From assembly GCA_959604475.1 (NCBI GenBank), contig CAUHBX010000007.1:1-13581 (forward strand): a stretch of DNA of 13,581 bases, given 5' to 3'. The notes beneath the pieces are model-generated. The model made no database searches and was not told the DNA's origin. It was given only the letters and a program-made list of their open reading frames with translations. This stretch comes from an uncultured Eubacteriales bacterium (GTDB lineage Bacteria; Bacillota; Clostridia; Lachnospirales; Anaerotignaceae). A program made the translations under genes and the position numbers. Each line of letters starts with the position of its first letter. Position 1 is the stretch's first letter. Shown in pieces: positions 1 through 6,798 of the stretch.

Positions 1-36
1 ATACATAATGCACCCCCATAAATTTAACAGCAAATA

Positions 37-600
37 TCAGCCGTTTGATCTTCCAAGATATTCGCCTGTCCTTGTATCAATTTTAATTACCTCACCCTGA
101 TTAATGAATAACGGTACAAGCACCTGAGCTCCTGTCTCAACAGTAGCCGGCTTTGTAGCGCCTGTAGCTGTATTACCTGCAAAGCCTGGTTCGGTTTCTG
201 TAATCTCAAGCTCAACGAATAAGGGCGGCTCGATTCCGAATACATCACCTTCATATGAAAGAATTTTAACCATTTCATTCTCTTTAACAAATTTGAGCGT
301 ATCTCCTACGTCAGCTGCGTTTACAGCAATCTGTTCATAATTTTCAGTATTCATGAAATGATAAAGGTCACCGTCATTGTAAAGGTACTGCATATCAAGT
401 CTGTCGATATGGGCCTTAGGCATTTTTTCAGTTGGTCTGAAAGTTTTTTCAACCACAGCGCCTGTTTTAAGGTTTTTGATTTTTGTACGAACGAAAGCAG
501 CGCCCTTTCCAGGTTTAACATGCTGGAACTCAAGGATTATATAAATATCCCCTTCATATTCAATTGTAACGCCGTTTCTGAATTCACCTGCAGAAATCAT
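37..600 (-). CDS. efp: Elongation factor P
   Basis: EF-P binds ribosomes stalled on consecutive prolines and promotes peptide bond formation in the cytoplasm. The 187-residue product has the usual family length and three-domain layout: an N-terminal KOW-like domain starting [10 protein letters not shown], a central OB domain (about 65-128) and a C-terminal OB domain ending in the signature around residues 150-183 ([15 protein letters not shown], then TRTGEYLGR). The loop KPGKGAAF places a lysine at residue 32, the position that carries the modification in lysine-type EF-Ps such as that of Bacillus. The ATG start is supported by AGGAGG 11 bases upstream (612-617). The gene is 150 bases downstream of aroQ on the same strand, far enough for its own promoter. 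The Xaa-Pro peptidase gene that often precedes efp in Firmicutes is not here. Identification is certain; the modification type is inferred. Confidence 0.97.
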   Translation of the reverse strand: MISAGEFRNGVTIEYEGDIYIILEFQHVKPGKGAAFVRTKIKNLKTGAVVEKTFRPTEKMPKAHIDRLDMQYLYNDGDLYHFMNTENYEQIAVNAADVGDTLKFVKENEMVKILSYEGDVFGIEPPLFVELEITETEPGFAGNTATGATKPATVETGAQVLVPLFINQGEVIKIDTRTGEYLGRSNG

Positions 601-676
601 TGTGTATTTTTCCTCCTCATATTAAAGCCGAATTCCCGGCCGATAAAATCAATATACCTGCATTGGTACATAGTCT

Positions 677-711
677 CATATAAGTTTAAATTATTTTCTG
701 TCATTTTTCAA
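677..711 (-). promoter_or_regulatory. Candidate sigma-A promoter for efp
   Basis: Two overlapping minus-strand solutions lie in the aroQ-efp gap. One is -35 TTGAAA (706-711), a 17-base spacer and -10 TAAACT (683-688). The other is -35 ATGACA (699-704), a 16-base spacer and -10 TATATG (677-682). The region is AT-rich, so chance matches are possible. No terminator is visible between aroQ and efp, so efp may also be read from the aro transcript. Confidence 0.35.
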
Positions 712-750
712 TATATTTTTTTAATCAATGGCAATTTCTTTCCTGTATCT

Positions 751-1185
751 TTACTCGAACTGCATTTTCATTGCTTCAAGGGCAAGAAGATACCCCTTCC
801 AGCCAAATCCGCACAGCTGCCCTATACATACAGGCACTGTAACCGATGTATGTCTGAATTCTTCCCGTTTATGAATATTAGACATATGTATTTCAATTAC
901 CGGTATATCTATCGAGGCCAAAGCATCCCTTATAGCATAGCTGTAATGAGTATAAGCACCCGGATTTATTATAATGCCGTCTTTGTTTGAGAAGCACTCC
1001 TGGATTTTATCAATAATTGCCCCTTCATAATTTGACTGGAATATCTCCGCCTCAAAGCCCAGCTCCTCAGCTTTCAGCTTAATTTCACTGTTTATCTCGT
1101 CAAAGGCAAGTGTTCCGTATACTCCCTTCTCCCGTATTCCTGTAAAATTTATATTAGGGCCGTGAATAACACATATTTTCTTCAT
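751..1185 (-). CDS. aroQ: 3-dehydroquinate dehydratase, type II
   Basis: This enzyme dehydrates 3-dehydroquinate to 3-dehydroshikimate, step three of the shikimate pathway to chorismate and aromatic amino acids. The 144 residues match the small dodecameric type II family. The N-terminal GPNINFTG is followed by the mobile-lid arginine (R18) and the catalytic-type tyrosine Y23. Further conserved blocks are FQSNYEG (49-55), NPGAYTH (74-80), EIHMSNIH (98-105) with H100, FRH (110-112) and CGFGWKGYLLAL near the end. The ATG overlaps the aroK stop as ATGA (1182-1185), which suggests translational coupling. A GGGAAG ribosome binding site lies inside the aroK coding end. It is the last gene of the FAD-yqeG-aroE-aroK-aroQ run. 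No terminator is evident after it. Confidence 0.96.
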   Translation of the reverse strand: MKKICVIHGPNINFTGIREKGVYGTLAFDEINSEIKLKAEELGFEAEIFQSNYEGAIIDKIQECFSNKDGIIINPGAYTHYSYAIRDALASIDIPVIEIHMSNIHKREEFRHTSVTVPVCIGQLCGFGWKGYLLALEAMKMQFE

Positions 1186-1706
1186 AACATATTCTTCCCT
1201 TCAAGAATATCCTTTATCAGTTTTGCCGCTTCCTGCGAATTTAATCCAGTTATTTCAACCGTAATATCGCCCCTTTTATCATAAAGCGGTTTTCTTTCTT
1301 CCATAAGTTCAATTATTCTCTGCATTTTATTTTCAACATTTAAGAGCGGCCTGGATTTATCTTTTTTTATGTTTCTGTAAATCTGTTCCGGTGATGCCTT
1401 TATGTATAGTACAATGCCGTTTCTCTTAAGCATTTCAATATTGCTGTCGCTTTTAACAACGCCGCCGCCTGTTGCGATTATACAGCTGTCTGAAAGGGAC
1501 AGCTCAGAACAAAGCTCCGACTCCATTTTTCTGAACTCCTGTTCCCCATACTTATCAAATATACTGTTTATCTTCATACCTGCCCTTTTTTCAATTTCAT
1601 AATCCATGTCTATGAAATTATATCCGGTAAGCTTAGACAAATTTTTGCCTATAGTAGTTTTTCCGCAGCCCATAAAGCCAATAAGAACCAAGTTTTTTTT
1701 CTGCAT
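1182..1706 (-). CDS. aroK: Shikimate kinase
   Basis: This enzyme phosphorylates shikimate to shikimate 3-phosphate with ATP. The 174-residue product is a typical NMP-kinase-like fold. It has the Walker A motif GFMGCGKTT (residues 10-18), the shikimate-binding DMD (33-35), an arginine in FRK (R59), the Walker B-like GGG (80-82) and the LID segment with R119-P120 in DKSRPLL. The start is ATG four bases after the aroE stop, with a strong GAGGAGGT ribosome binding site that overlaps the end of aroE. That site lies inside a small inverted repeat (1711-1726), described separately. The 3' end overlaps aroQ by four bases. Translational coupling on both sides is likely. The symbol follows the usual name; aroL is the paralogue name in enterobacteria. 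Confidence 0.96.
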   Translation of the reverse strand: MQKKNLVLIGFMGCGKTTIGKNLSKLTGYNFIDMDYEIEKRAGMKINSIFDKYGEQEFRKMESELCSELSLSDSCIIATGGGVVKSDSNIEMLKRNGIVLYIKASPEQIYRNIKKDKSRPLLNVENKMQRIIELMEERKPLYDKRGDITVEITGLNSQEAAKLIKDILEGKNML

Positions 1707-1710
1707 AAGC

Positions 1711-1726
1711 TTACCTCCTCAGGTAA
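1711..1726 (-). promoter_or_regulatory. Inverted repeat enclosing the aroK ribosome binding site
   Basis: The minus strand reads TTACCT-GAGG-AGGTAA, a perfect 6-bp stem with a four-base loop, extendable by one U-G pair. The loop and 3' arm contain the whole aroK Shine-Dalgarno sequence, and the 3' arm contains the aroE stop codon TAA. Ribosomes terminating aroE would melt it, so it is a plausible coupling element. It could also be chance complementarity in a short SD context. Confidence 0.4.
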
Positions 1727-2583
1727 AATTTCGCAAGCGCATTTTTTATTGCTTCAGCCCTTTTGCCGTCGACCTTAATATCATGCCAGATTTCAAAGGA
1801 AGCCAGCCCCTGATAAAAAAGCATGTCAAAGCCGTTAACGGTCTGTGCGCCATGCTCGGCTGCTTCCCTCATCAGCCTTGTTTCCCAAGGAGTATAAATA
1901 ATATCAACTACAACCTTCACATTATCAAAAAAAACCGGGTTATTCACAGGCGTTCCGTCCATATCGGTTCCCATACCAACCGACGTGGTCTGTATAAATA
2001 TATCGGGATTTTCAATATTTGTTATTGAGCAGTAATCCATTACCTTTACATCTAAAGGATAGTACTTTCTTACCCTTTCGGCAAGCCTTTCCGCCTTTTC
2101 CGCTGTTCTGTTGACTATTATAAGGCATCCTGCTCTTTCCTCACCGGCAAGCATTGCCGCAGAATTGGCCGCGCCGCCTGCGCCGGCCAAAACAACCGTC
2201 CTGCCCTCGATTTCAATTCTTCTGGATTCCAAACATTTTTTAAGTCCTATTATATCAGTATTATAGCCAACATATCCTTTATCCGTAAACTTAAGCGTGT
2301 TTACCGCCCCTATATGTTCAGCTACAGGGTCAATGCCGCAAAGCGCATCCATTACTTCAATTTTGTGCGGCACGGTAACATTAAACCCCTTTATCCCAAG
2401 CGCCCAGCCTCCGCAGACCGCCGTTTTTACACAGCCCTTCTCAACCTTAAAGGGTACATATGCCGCATCAATGCCAAGTTCTTTTGCAATTGTATTTTGA
2501 AGAACAGGAGAAAAGGATTTTTCCACAGGATTGCCGATTATTCCGTAAACCATTGTTTTTCCGTTAACCATATTAACGCACAT
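1711..2583 (-). CDS. aroE: Shikimate dehydrogenase (NADP+)
   Basis: This enzyme reduces 3-dehydroshikimate to shikimate with NADPH. The 290-residue product has the substrate-binding N-terminal domain with the catalytic lysine K74 in NVTVPHK and the paired aspartate D110 in GYNTD. The nucleotide loop is GAGGAA (134-139), followed by VNRT (about 158-161), the NADP-type motif. The C-terminal NGFDMLFYQG and AF/SFE region binds substrate. The first ATG (2583) is chosen because AGGAGG sits 11 bases upstream; the next in-frame ATG (2571) would be too far from it. The start overlaps the yqeG stop by 11 bases. aroE, aroK and aroQ together give three consecutive reactions of the pathway, apart from the aroQ-before-aroE reaction order. 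Confidence 0.96.
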   Translation of the reverse strand: MCVNMVNGKTMVYGIIGNPVEKSFSPVLQNTIAKELGIDAAYVPFKVEKGCVKTAVCGGWALGIKGFNVTVPHKIEVMDALCGIDPVAEHIGAVNTLKFTDKGYVGYNTDIIGLKKCLESRRIEIEGRTVVLAGAGGAANSAAMLAGEERAGCLIIVNRTAEKAERLAERVRKYYPLDVKVMDYCSITNIENPDIFIQTTSVGMGTDMDGTPVNNPVFFDNVKVVVDIIYTPWETRLMREAAEHGAQTVNGFDMLFYQGLASFEIWHDIKVDGKRAEAIKNALAKFYLRR

Positions 2584-3079
2584 TTTTCCTTTTCCTCCTG
2601 AAATAAAATGACATTACTATCTTTTCAAGCGGCCTTTTAATTTTCGTTACAAATTGGTCCCTGCTGCATATAGGCGCTGTCATTATTGAAAGAATACCGG
2701 CATTATGCCCGCACCAAACATCCGTAAAAACCTGGTCTCCTACAATAGCGGTGGAATTTTTGTCCGTCCCCATAGCCTCCATAGCCATTTTAAGAGTTTT
2801 TATCCCAGGTTTTCCTGCCTTCCAATATGCGTAGGCACCTATCCTTCTATTAAATATTTTAATTCTTTCCTCATTGTTATTAGATAAAAGGCATATTTTA
2901 AAGCCTTCTCTTTTTATTTTGTTAAGTATCCCAAGCGCCCAGTCATCAGGCTCGGCTACATCATAGGGAGCTATCGTGTTGTCTATATCAAATACCAGCG
3001 CCTCTATCCCCCTGTGTTTCAGTTCTTTTAACGGAAGATATTCTATGGATTTGATATACATGTCGGGATATAACCTCAT
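2573..3079 (-). CDS. yqeG: YqeG-family HAD-superfamily (subfamily IIIA) phosphatase
   Basis: The 168-residue product carries all HAD phosphatase motifs. Motif I is DIDNTI with D31 as probable nucleophile and D33 as acid/base. Motif II is LLSNN with S66. The motif III lysine is K90 in GKPG. Motif IV is GDQVFTD with D115 and D120. It has no large cap domain and a basic C-terminus. In Bacillus subtilis the homologue lies near aroE together with the GTPase gene yqeH; here yqeH is missing and yqeG abuts aroE directly (11-base overlap). The substrate is unknown; sequence relatives act on small phosphorylated compounds. The ATG start has GAGG about 8 bases upstream and lies 14 bases after the FAD-protein gene. 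Family assignment is firm, function is not. Confidence 0.9.
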   Translation of the reverse strand: MRLYPDMYIKSIEYLPLKELKHRGIEALVFDIDNTIAPYDVAEPDDWALGILNKIKREGFKICLLSNNNEERIKIFNRRIGAYAYWKAGKPGIKTLKMAMEAMGTDKNSTAIVGDQVFTDVWCGHNAGILSIMTAPICSRDQFVTKIKRPLEKIVMSFYFRRKRKNVR

Positions 3080-3093
3080 AGTCTAACCTCAAA

Positions 3094-4482
3094 TCAGTTT
3101 TCTTTTGATGAAATCTTGTCTGCCACATATAATCCGTTTGCCGCTGCCTGCGAGAGTGAACGCGTAAATCCTGCGCCGTCACCTATTGCATAAATATCCT
3201 CACAGCCCTTTATTTCAAAGTCCTCCGTCTGCGGCCTTGCGGAATAGTATTTGCACTCAACGCCGTAAAGAAGAGTATCATAGTTAGCTGTTCCCGGAGC
3301 GATATTGTCAAGCGCATGAAGGGTCTCTATAATGTTGTCCAGCTGTCTTTTAGGCATACAAAGGCTTAAATCACCGGGCACAGCCTGCATTGTCGGTCTG
3401 GTAGTAGACTGCGCAAGACGTTTATATTCTGTTCTCCTGCCGTTTTCCAAGTCTCCGAGCCTCTGAACCAGCACACCCCCGCCTGCAATAAGGTTAGCAA
3501 GGCTTGCTACATTTCTGGCGTAGCTTATCGGGTCATTAAACGGCTGTGTAAACCTGATAGTTGAAAGAAGGGCAAAATTTGAATTTTGGGTTTTTCTTGC
3601 AGCATCCCTGTAAGAATGTCCGTTTACTGTAAGCACGCCGTCTGTATTTTCCGTAACAACGCCTCCCCTTTCATTAAAGCAGAACATTCTTGTTGTGTCT
3701 CCGTACTTCTTGCTTCTGTACCAAATTTTCGGCTCATATATTTTTTTGGAGAAATTGTCCCATACAATAGCCGGAAGCTCCACACGGACACCGATATCAA
3801 CTTGGTTGTTTTTAAGCTCAACTTCATGCTCCTGGCACCATTTTGCAAAAAATCTGCTGCCAAATCTGCCGACCGCAAAGATTATGTATTTTGCCTCTGT
3901 ATGGTACTCAACGCCCTTGTTTACCATTGTAACCGTTCTTGTATCCTTATCAACACCGGTCACTTCAGTATCAGTAATTATATCACATCTGCCCTTAAGG
4001 TCATTAATAAGCCTTCTCATTGTATCGAAGTTGCTGTCAGTACCCAAATGTTTCAGCTGGGCCTGGGACATATGAAGGTCGTGTTTGAGGCATTCCAGCT
4101 TAAGCTCGTTATTAGGCATAAATCTTTCAGTAGTAGCTCCGAATTTGACAAGAATCTTGTCAGCCTGTTCGATATAGTCAATAACAGTTTCAGGCTCAAG
4201 GAATTCCGTCAGCCACCCGCCGTATTCCGTAGAAATAACGTATTTTCCGTCTGAGAATGCACCAGCCCCAGCCATTCCTTCCATTATGGCGCATGTGGCG
4301 CATTTAACACAGTGGTCCGTCTTTTTCGTCAGCATAGGGCAGACCCTTTTTTCTATGTCATGTCCTCTCTCAATCACCGTCACCTTAAGCCCAGGGTGCT
4401 TCTCAAGAAGCCTGTAGGCAGTCATAATACCGCCGATACCGCCGCCAATTATGGCGACATCAACATTACTTTTTACATTCAT
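3094..4482 (-). CDS. Uncharacterised FAD-dependent dehydrogenase (COG2509-like)
   Basis: The 462-residue product begins with a Rossmann dinucleotide-binding fold, GGGIGG at residues 13-18, followed by the acidic residue E38 in VIERG that normally binds the FAD ribose. The C-terminus has the second FAD motif, YAIGDGAG (about 431-438), then a helix NGLYVAD. Between residues 48 and 64 is a four-cysteine cluster C-x9-C-x2-C-x2-C followed by GMAGAGAFSDGK, characteristic of this family of uncharacterised clostridial oxidoreductases. The cysteines could hold an iron-sulfur cluster or zinc, which is inference. There is no signal peptide, so it is probably cytosolic. The ATG has GGAGG 7 bases upstream. 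It heads the metabolic run and is followed by yqeG after 14 bases. The substrate and electron partner are unknown. It is not recognisable as an aromatic-pathway enzyme despite its neighbours. Confidence 0.85.
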   Translation of the reverse strand: MNVKSNVDVAIIGGGIGGIMTAYRLLEKHPGLKVTVIERGHDIEKRVCPMLTKKTDHCVKCATCAIMEGMAGAGAFSDGKYVISTEYGGWLTEFLEPETVIDYIEQADKILVKFGATTERFMPNNELKLECLKHDLHMSQAQLKHLGTDSNFDTMRRLINDLKGRCDIITDTEVTGVDKDTRTVTMVNKGVEYHTEAKYIIFAVGRFGSRFFAKWCQEHEVELKNNQVDIGVRVELPAIVWDNFSKKIYEPKIWYRSKKYGDTTRMFCFNERGGVVTENTDGVLTVNGHSYRDAARKTQNSNFALLSTIRFTQPFNDPISYARNVASLANLIAGGGVLVQRLGDLENGRRTEYKRLAQSTTRPTMQAVPGDLSLCMPKRQLDNIIETLHALDNIAPGTANYDTLLYGVECKYYSARPQTEDFEIKGCEDIYAIGDGAGFTRSLSQAAANGLYVADKISSKEN

Positions 4483-4502
4483 AGATAACCCTCCGGTCTT
4501 TA

Positions 4503-4531
4503 TTTAAAACTCATTTTTCGTACTAACACAA
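4503..4531 (-). promoter_or_regulatory. Weak candidate promoter for the FAD-yqeG-aro operon
   Basis: On the minus strand TTGTGT (4526-4531) and TTTAAA (4503-4508) are 17 bases apart, just after the stem-loop that follows DUF1294 and just before the GGAGG of the FAD gene. Both hexamers match the consensus poorly (3/6 and 4/6). It is listed because a promoter is expected here if the stem-loop terminates. Confidence 0.22.
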
Positions 4532-4560
4532 GAAATCCGCACGAGAATATCTCCTGCGGA
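4526..4560 (-). terminator. Probable Rho-independent terminator after the DUF1294 gene
   Basis: The minus strand forms TCCGCA, a G/G mismatch, GAGA, the loop TAT, TCTC and TGCGGA: a 6-bp plus 4-bp interrupted stem (4536-4560). It is followed by TTTCTTGTGTT. The stem is strong and placed 8 bases after the DUF1294 stop; the U-tract is interrupted. It probably separates the rodA-mgsA-DUF1294 transcript from the metabolic operon. Confidence 0.6.
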
Positions 4561-4567
4561 AAACCTT

Positions 4568-4846
4568 TTATAATCTGGACTTCACGCACCATAAAAGGAG
4601 GATATGCAGTATTATTCCAGCGGTAAAAACCGCATAAAAATACCATTTCTTTGTTTTATGGTGAAAAAGCTTCATTCCTATAAAACCGCCGATACCGCCG
4701 CCAAGAAGTGCTGCGCTAAACAGCGTTGCTTCCTTTATGCGCCACTCGTTTCTTTTGGCCTTAACCTTATCAACGCCCATTAGAATGATAAGAACAATAT
4801 TGATTATGGCATAATAAACGGCAAGCACCTTAAAAATCGGGCTCAT
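4568..4846 (-). CDS. DUF1294 small membrane protein
   Basis: The 92-residue protein has an N-terminal membrane segment (about 5-23), a central polar stretch with D26-K27 and R36, a glycine-rich hydrophobic segment ALLGGGIGGFIGMKLF (46-61), the HHKT motif (62-65) and a last membrane segment (about 70-87). D-K, R-x-x-E, GG-x-GG-x-x-GM and HKT are the family hallmarks of DUF1294, whose function is unknown. Its ATG shares one base with the mgsA stop (TAATG), with GGAGGAA 9 bases upstream inside mgsA, so translation is probably coupled. A probable terminator follows. The position at the end of the rodA unit suggests, but does not show, a link to the envelope. Confidence 0.85.
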   Translation of the reverse strand: MSPIFKVLAVYYAIINIVLIILMGVDKVKAKRNEWRIKEATLFSAALLGGGIGGFIGMKLFHHKTKKWYFYAVFTAGIILHILLLWCVKSRL

Positions 4847-5238
4847 TAAACCATGTTCCTCCAGTCCAGGTCTCCTCTGTCAAGGGCAAGAAGCAGTATT
4901 TCAGCTGTTGCCAGATTACTTGCAAGCGGTATATTATGAACATCGCAAAGACGTAAAATACTATTGATATCAGGCTCATAGCTCTTTGGTGAAACAGGGT
5001 CTCTAAGGAATATGACCAAGTCAATATCGTTATTGGCGACCTGTGCCCCAAGCTGCTGCTCGCCTCCCAGGTGTCCCGCAAGATATTTATGAACTGTAAG
5101 GTTTGCCATTTCCTCTACAAGCCTTCCTGTTCCTCCTGTGGCGTATAAATTATGTTTAATGAGGATATGCCTGTAAGCAATACAAAGGTTCTCCATCAAT
5201 TTTTTCTTATTATCATGTGCAATAAGTGCTATATTCAT
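4846..5238 (-). CDS. mgsA: Methylglyoxal synthase-family protein with altered active site
   Basis: The fold and length (130 residues) match methylglyoxal synthase, which converts dihydroxyacetone phosphate to methylglyoxal and phosphate. Recognisable blocks are ALIAHDNKK (4-12), ATGGTG (33-38), [11 protein letters not shown] (55-65), VIFLRDP (75-81), [21 protein letters not shown] (88-108) and a C-terminal TAEILL. Several active-site positions differ from my recollection of the Escherichia coli and Bacillus enzymes: TGTTG is TGGTG, SGP is AGH, the catalytic aspartate of GGDQQ is glutamate (E60), and the histidine of P-H-x-P-D is tyrosine (Y87), while D90 is kept. It may therefore be weak, inactive or act on another ligand. 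The start overlaps the rodA stop by one base (TAATG), with GAGGGGG upstream inside rodA. The gene symbol names the family, not a proven activity. Confidence 0.85.
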   Translation of the reverse strand: MNIALIAHDNKKKLMENLCIAYRHILIKHNLYATGGTGRLVEEMANLTVHKYLAGHLGGEQQLGAQVANNDIDLVIFLRDPVSPKSYEPDINSILRLCDVHNIPLASNLATAEILLLALDRGDLDWRNMV

Positions 5239-6389
5239 TAATATTCCCCCTCAAAAAGCGTTCTTGAACGACGAAGGCCGATATTCAAAACCAATCCAAT
5301 TGCCGCCATATTCGTCCAAAGCGAACTGCCTCCGTAGCTGACAAACGGCAAAGACATTCCGGTATTTGGCATTATACCAGTAGCTACGCCTACATTTACA
5401 AACGTCTGAAAGATTAGCATGCCGGCCACACCTGCCGCTATGAGCCTTTCTTTCATTTCCCTTGCCTCCATTGCTATTAAAATGCATCTTAGTATGATAA
5501 AAAACAATAAGGCTAAAACAAACAAACAACCAATAAAACCAAACTCTTCACCAATTACCGAAAAAATAAAGTCATTCTGCGGCTCGGGAAGATAGGAGAG
5601 CTGATTAAGCGTACCCTGATACAATCCCTTTCCAGTAAGCTGGCCGCTCGATATGGCGCTTATAGATTTCAATGTCTGATAGTAAGTATCCGACCCCGGG
5701 TCTTGAACTACAAGGTCCTTTATACGGGTTATCATATAAGGCCTGAGTATCTTATCAATAAAAATAGGGTCATCCCTAATTGAATCCAATATTACAACCG
5801 CAGCAATAGGAACTACAATTAAAAGTACCTTTCCTATAAGCTTATAGTCCAGCTCAGCCGAAAACATCTGTATGCAGAATATAAACAGTATAACCAAGCT
5901 GGCAGACAGGGCAGGCTGAACAAATACAAGTGCTACAGGAACAAGCACGAGTAGGCATAAGCGCACCAAGACACTTATATTATTAATCGAATCCTTTTTT
6001 TTGTCAATAAAATTCGCCATACAGAAAATCAATATTACCTTGGAAAATTCCGACGGCTGAAGTCTTACCGGACCTATCTTAATCCACCTAACGGCATTAT
6101 TCGAGCTTGAGCCCACAAGTATAACCGCTATAAGCAGGAGTATATTGAACAAATAAAGCAGCTTGTCAAATCTGGAAAAATAATCAAGGTCCAATAAAGC
6201 CACAGCCAGCATAATCACTATGCCGCTTATAAAAAACATCATCTGTGAATAGTAGCTTGACGGGTCCTCCCCAAGGTTGACATGCAGCGCACTCCCTATG
6301 CATATTATGCCAAAAACCGTAAGAACACAAACCGCGGCTATAAGCCACTTATCGAGGTTTCTGAGTTTAGTTTTGTTAATATTTATCAT
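5238..6389 (-). CDS. rodA: RodA, SEDS-family peptidoglycan glycosyltransferase
   Basis: This is a polytopic membrane protein that polymerises lipid II into glycan strands as partner of a class B PBP. The 383 residues contain about ten hydrophobic segments. They also contain the SEDS signatures [17 protein letters not shown] (101-117), [20 protein letters not shown] (268-287) with the essential-type aspartate D273, and [19 protein letters not shown] (338-356). An unusual point is QPALSAS (158-164), where most SEDS proteins have QPDLG or similar. FtsW or SpoVE are alternatives, but the mre, PBP2 and min context favours RodA. The ATG has AGGAG 9 bases upstream, immediately after a strong stem-loop. 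The stop overlaps mgsA by one base. Confidence 0.92.
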   Translation of the reverse strand: MININKTKLRNLDKWLIAAVCVLTVFGIICIGSALHVNLGEDPSSYYSQMMFFISGIVIMLAVALLDLDYFSRFDKLLYLFNILLLIAVILVGSSSNNAVRWIKIGPVRLQPSEFSKVILIFCMANFIDKKKDSINNISVLVRLCLLVLVPVALVFVQPALSASLVILFIFCIQMFSAELDYKLIGKVLLIVVPIAAVVILDSIRDDPIFIDKILRPYMITRIKDLVVQDPGSDTYYQTLKSISAISSGQLTGKGLYQGTLNQLSYLPEPQNDFIFSVIGEEFGFIGCLFVLALLFFIILRCILIAMEAREMKERLIAAGVAGMLIFQTFVNVGVATGIMPNTGMSLPFVSYGGSSLWTNMAAIGLVLNIGLRRSRTLFEGEY

Positions 6390-6409
6390 ATATTAAGTCT
6401 CCTAATAAT

Positions 6410-6446
6410 AAAAGGGCGCATAATGAAAAACATTATGCGCCCTTTT
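6410..6446 (-). terminator. 16-bp perfect stem-loop between minE and rodA (terminator or attenuator)
   Basis: Positions 6410-6425 and 6431-6446 are exact complements with a five-base loop (A5 on plus, T5 on minus). The core is GGGCGCATAATG. Both flanks are T-rich in the outgoing direction: TTTTATTATTAG on the minus strand and TTTTTTCCTTTT on the plus strand, so it could stop transcription from either side. On the minus strand it ends about 8 bases before the rodA AGGAG site. It probably ends or attenuates minDE transcripts before rodA. Confidence 0.75.
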
Positions 6447-6461
6447 TTCCTTTTAGCACAA
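6432..6461 (-). promoter_or_regulatory. Speculative rodA promoter overlapping the stem-loop
   Basis: The minus strand has TTGTGC (6456-6461), an 18-base spacer and CATAAT (6432-6437), the latter lying inside the 5' arm of the stem. A transcript starting about 7 bases later would lack the 5' arm and so escape the hairpin. The -35 match is poor (3/6), the -10 good (5/6). Confidence 0.22.
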
Positions 6462-6490
6462 TCCCCCATTAGGGCGGACTGCAAGTATAC

Positions 6491-6769
6491 TTAACTGCTT
6501 TTAGCCATATGCATACTCCTTATTGGAATATTGGCATAAAGCACAGGGACCTCTCCGGCAGACTCTTTTATATGGGTAAGTCTTATGTCAAGCTCGTCCT
6601 CGTCTATTTCCATATATTCGGAAATGACATTAAGTATATCTGTTTTAAGCATTTCTAGCACTGTATAGGAGCAGCCGACTCTGTCGTGAACAAGTACAAG
6701 CTTAAGCCTGTCCTTTGCGACACCGCCGCTCCGGGCAGCAGTATTTTTCAATAAACCGAGAATATCCAT
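6491..6769 (-). CDS. minE: Cell division topological specificity factor MinE
   Basis: MinE stimulates the MinD ATPase at the membrane and drives displacement of the division inhibitor from the cell middle. The product is 92 residues from the ATG at 6769. It shows a short hydrophobic N-terminal membrane-targeting segment (MDILGLL), then AKDRLKLVLVHDR (about 18-30), the MinD-contacting helix/strand signature, VISEYMEID (48-56) and a C-terminal beta segment ending in NIPI. A GTG at 6778 gives a three-residue longer frame, but the only Shine-Dalgarno (AAGGA, 6780-6784) would then be one base from the start. It is 10 bases from ATG 6769, which also gives the usual MinE N-terminus. minD ends 29 bases upstream. 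A strong stem-loop follows. Confidence 0.94.
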   Translation of the reverse strand: MDILGLLKNTAARSGGVAKDRLKLVLVHDRVGCSYTVLEMLKTDILNVISEYMEIDEDELDIRLTHIKESAGEVPVLYANIPIRSMHMAKSS

Positions 6770-6798
6770 AACATCCACATCCTTAACAGAACAGTCAA

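Noticed and set aside
1..36. Start of a further minus-strand gene (ATG at 4-6 with GGGGG upstream)
   Set aside because: Only two codons lie inside the window, so nothing can be said about it; no efp terminator is visible here either.
358..990. Plus-strand open frame of 210 codons across efp, the efp-aroQ gap and aroQ
   Set aside because: It is antisense to two certain genes, has a composition typical of a shadow frame (rich in F, S, C, Y), and lacks a ribosome binding site and recognisable domains.
6770..6778. GTG start adding three residues to MinE
   Set aside because: The only Shine-Dalgarno would lie one base from the GTG; it is 10 bases from the ATG at 6769.
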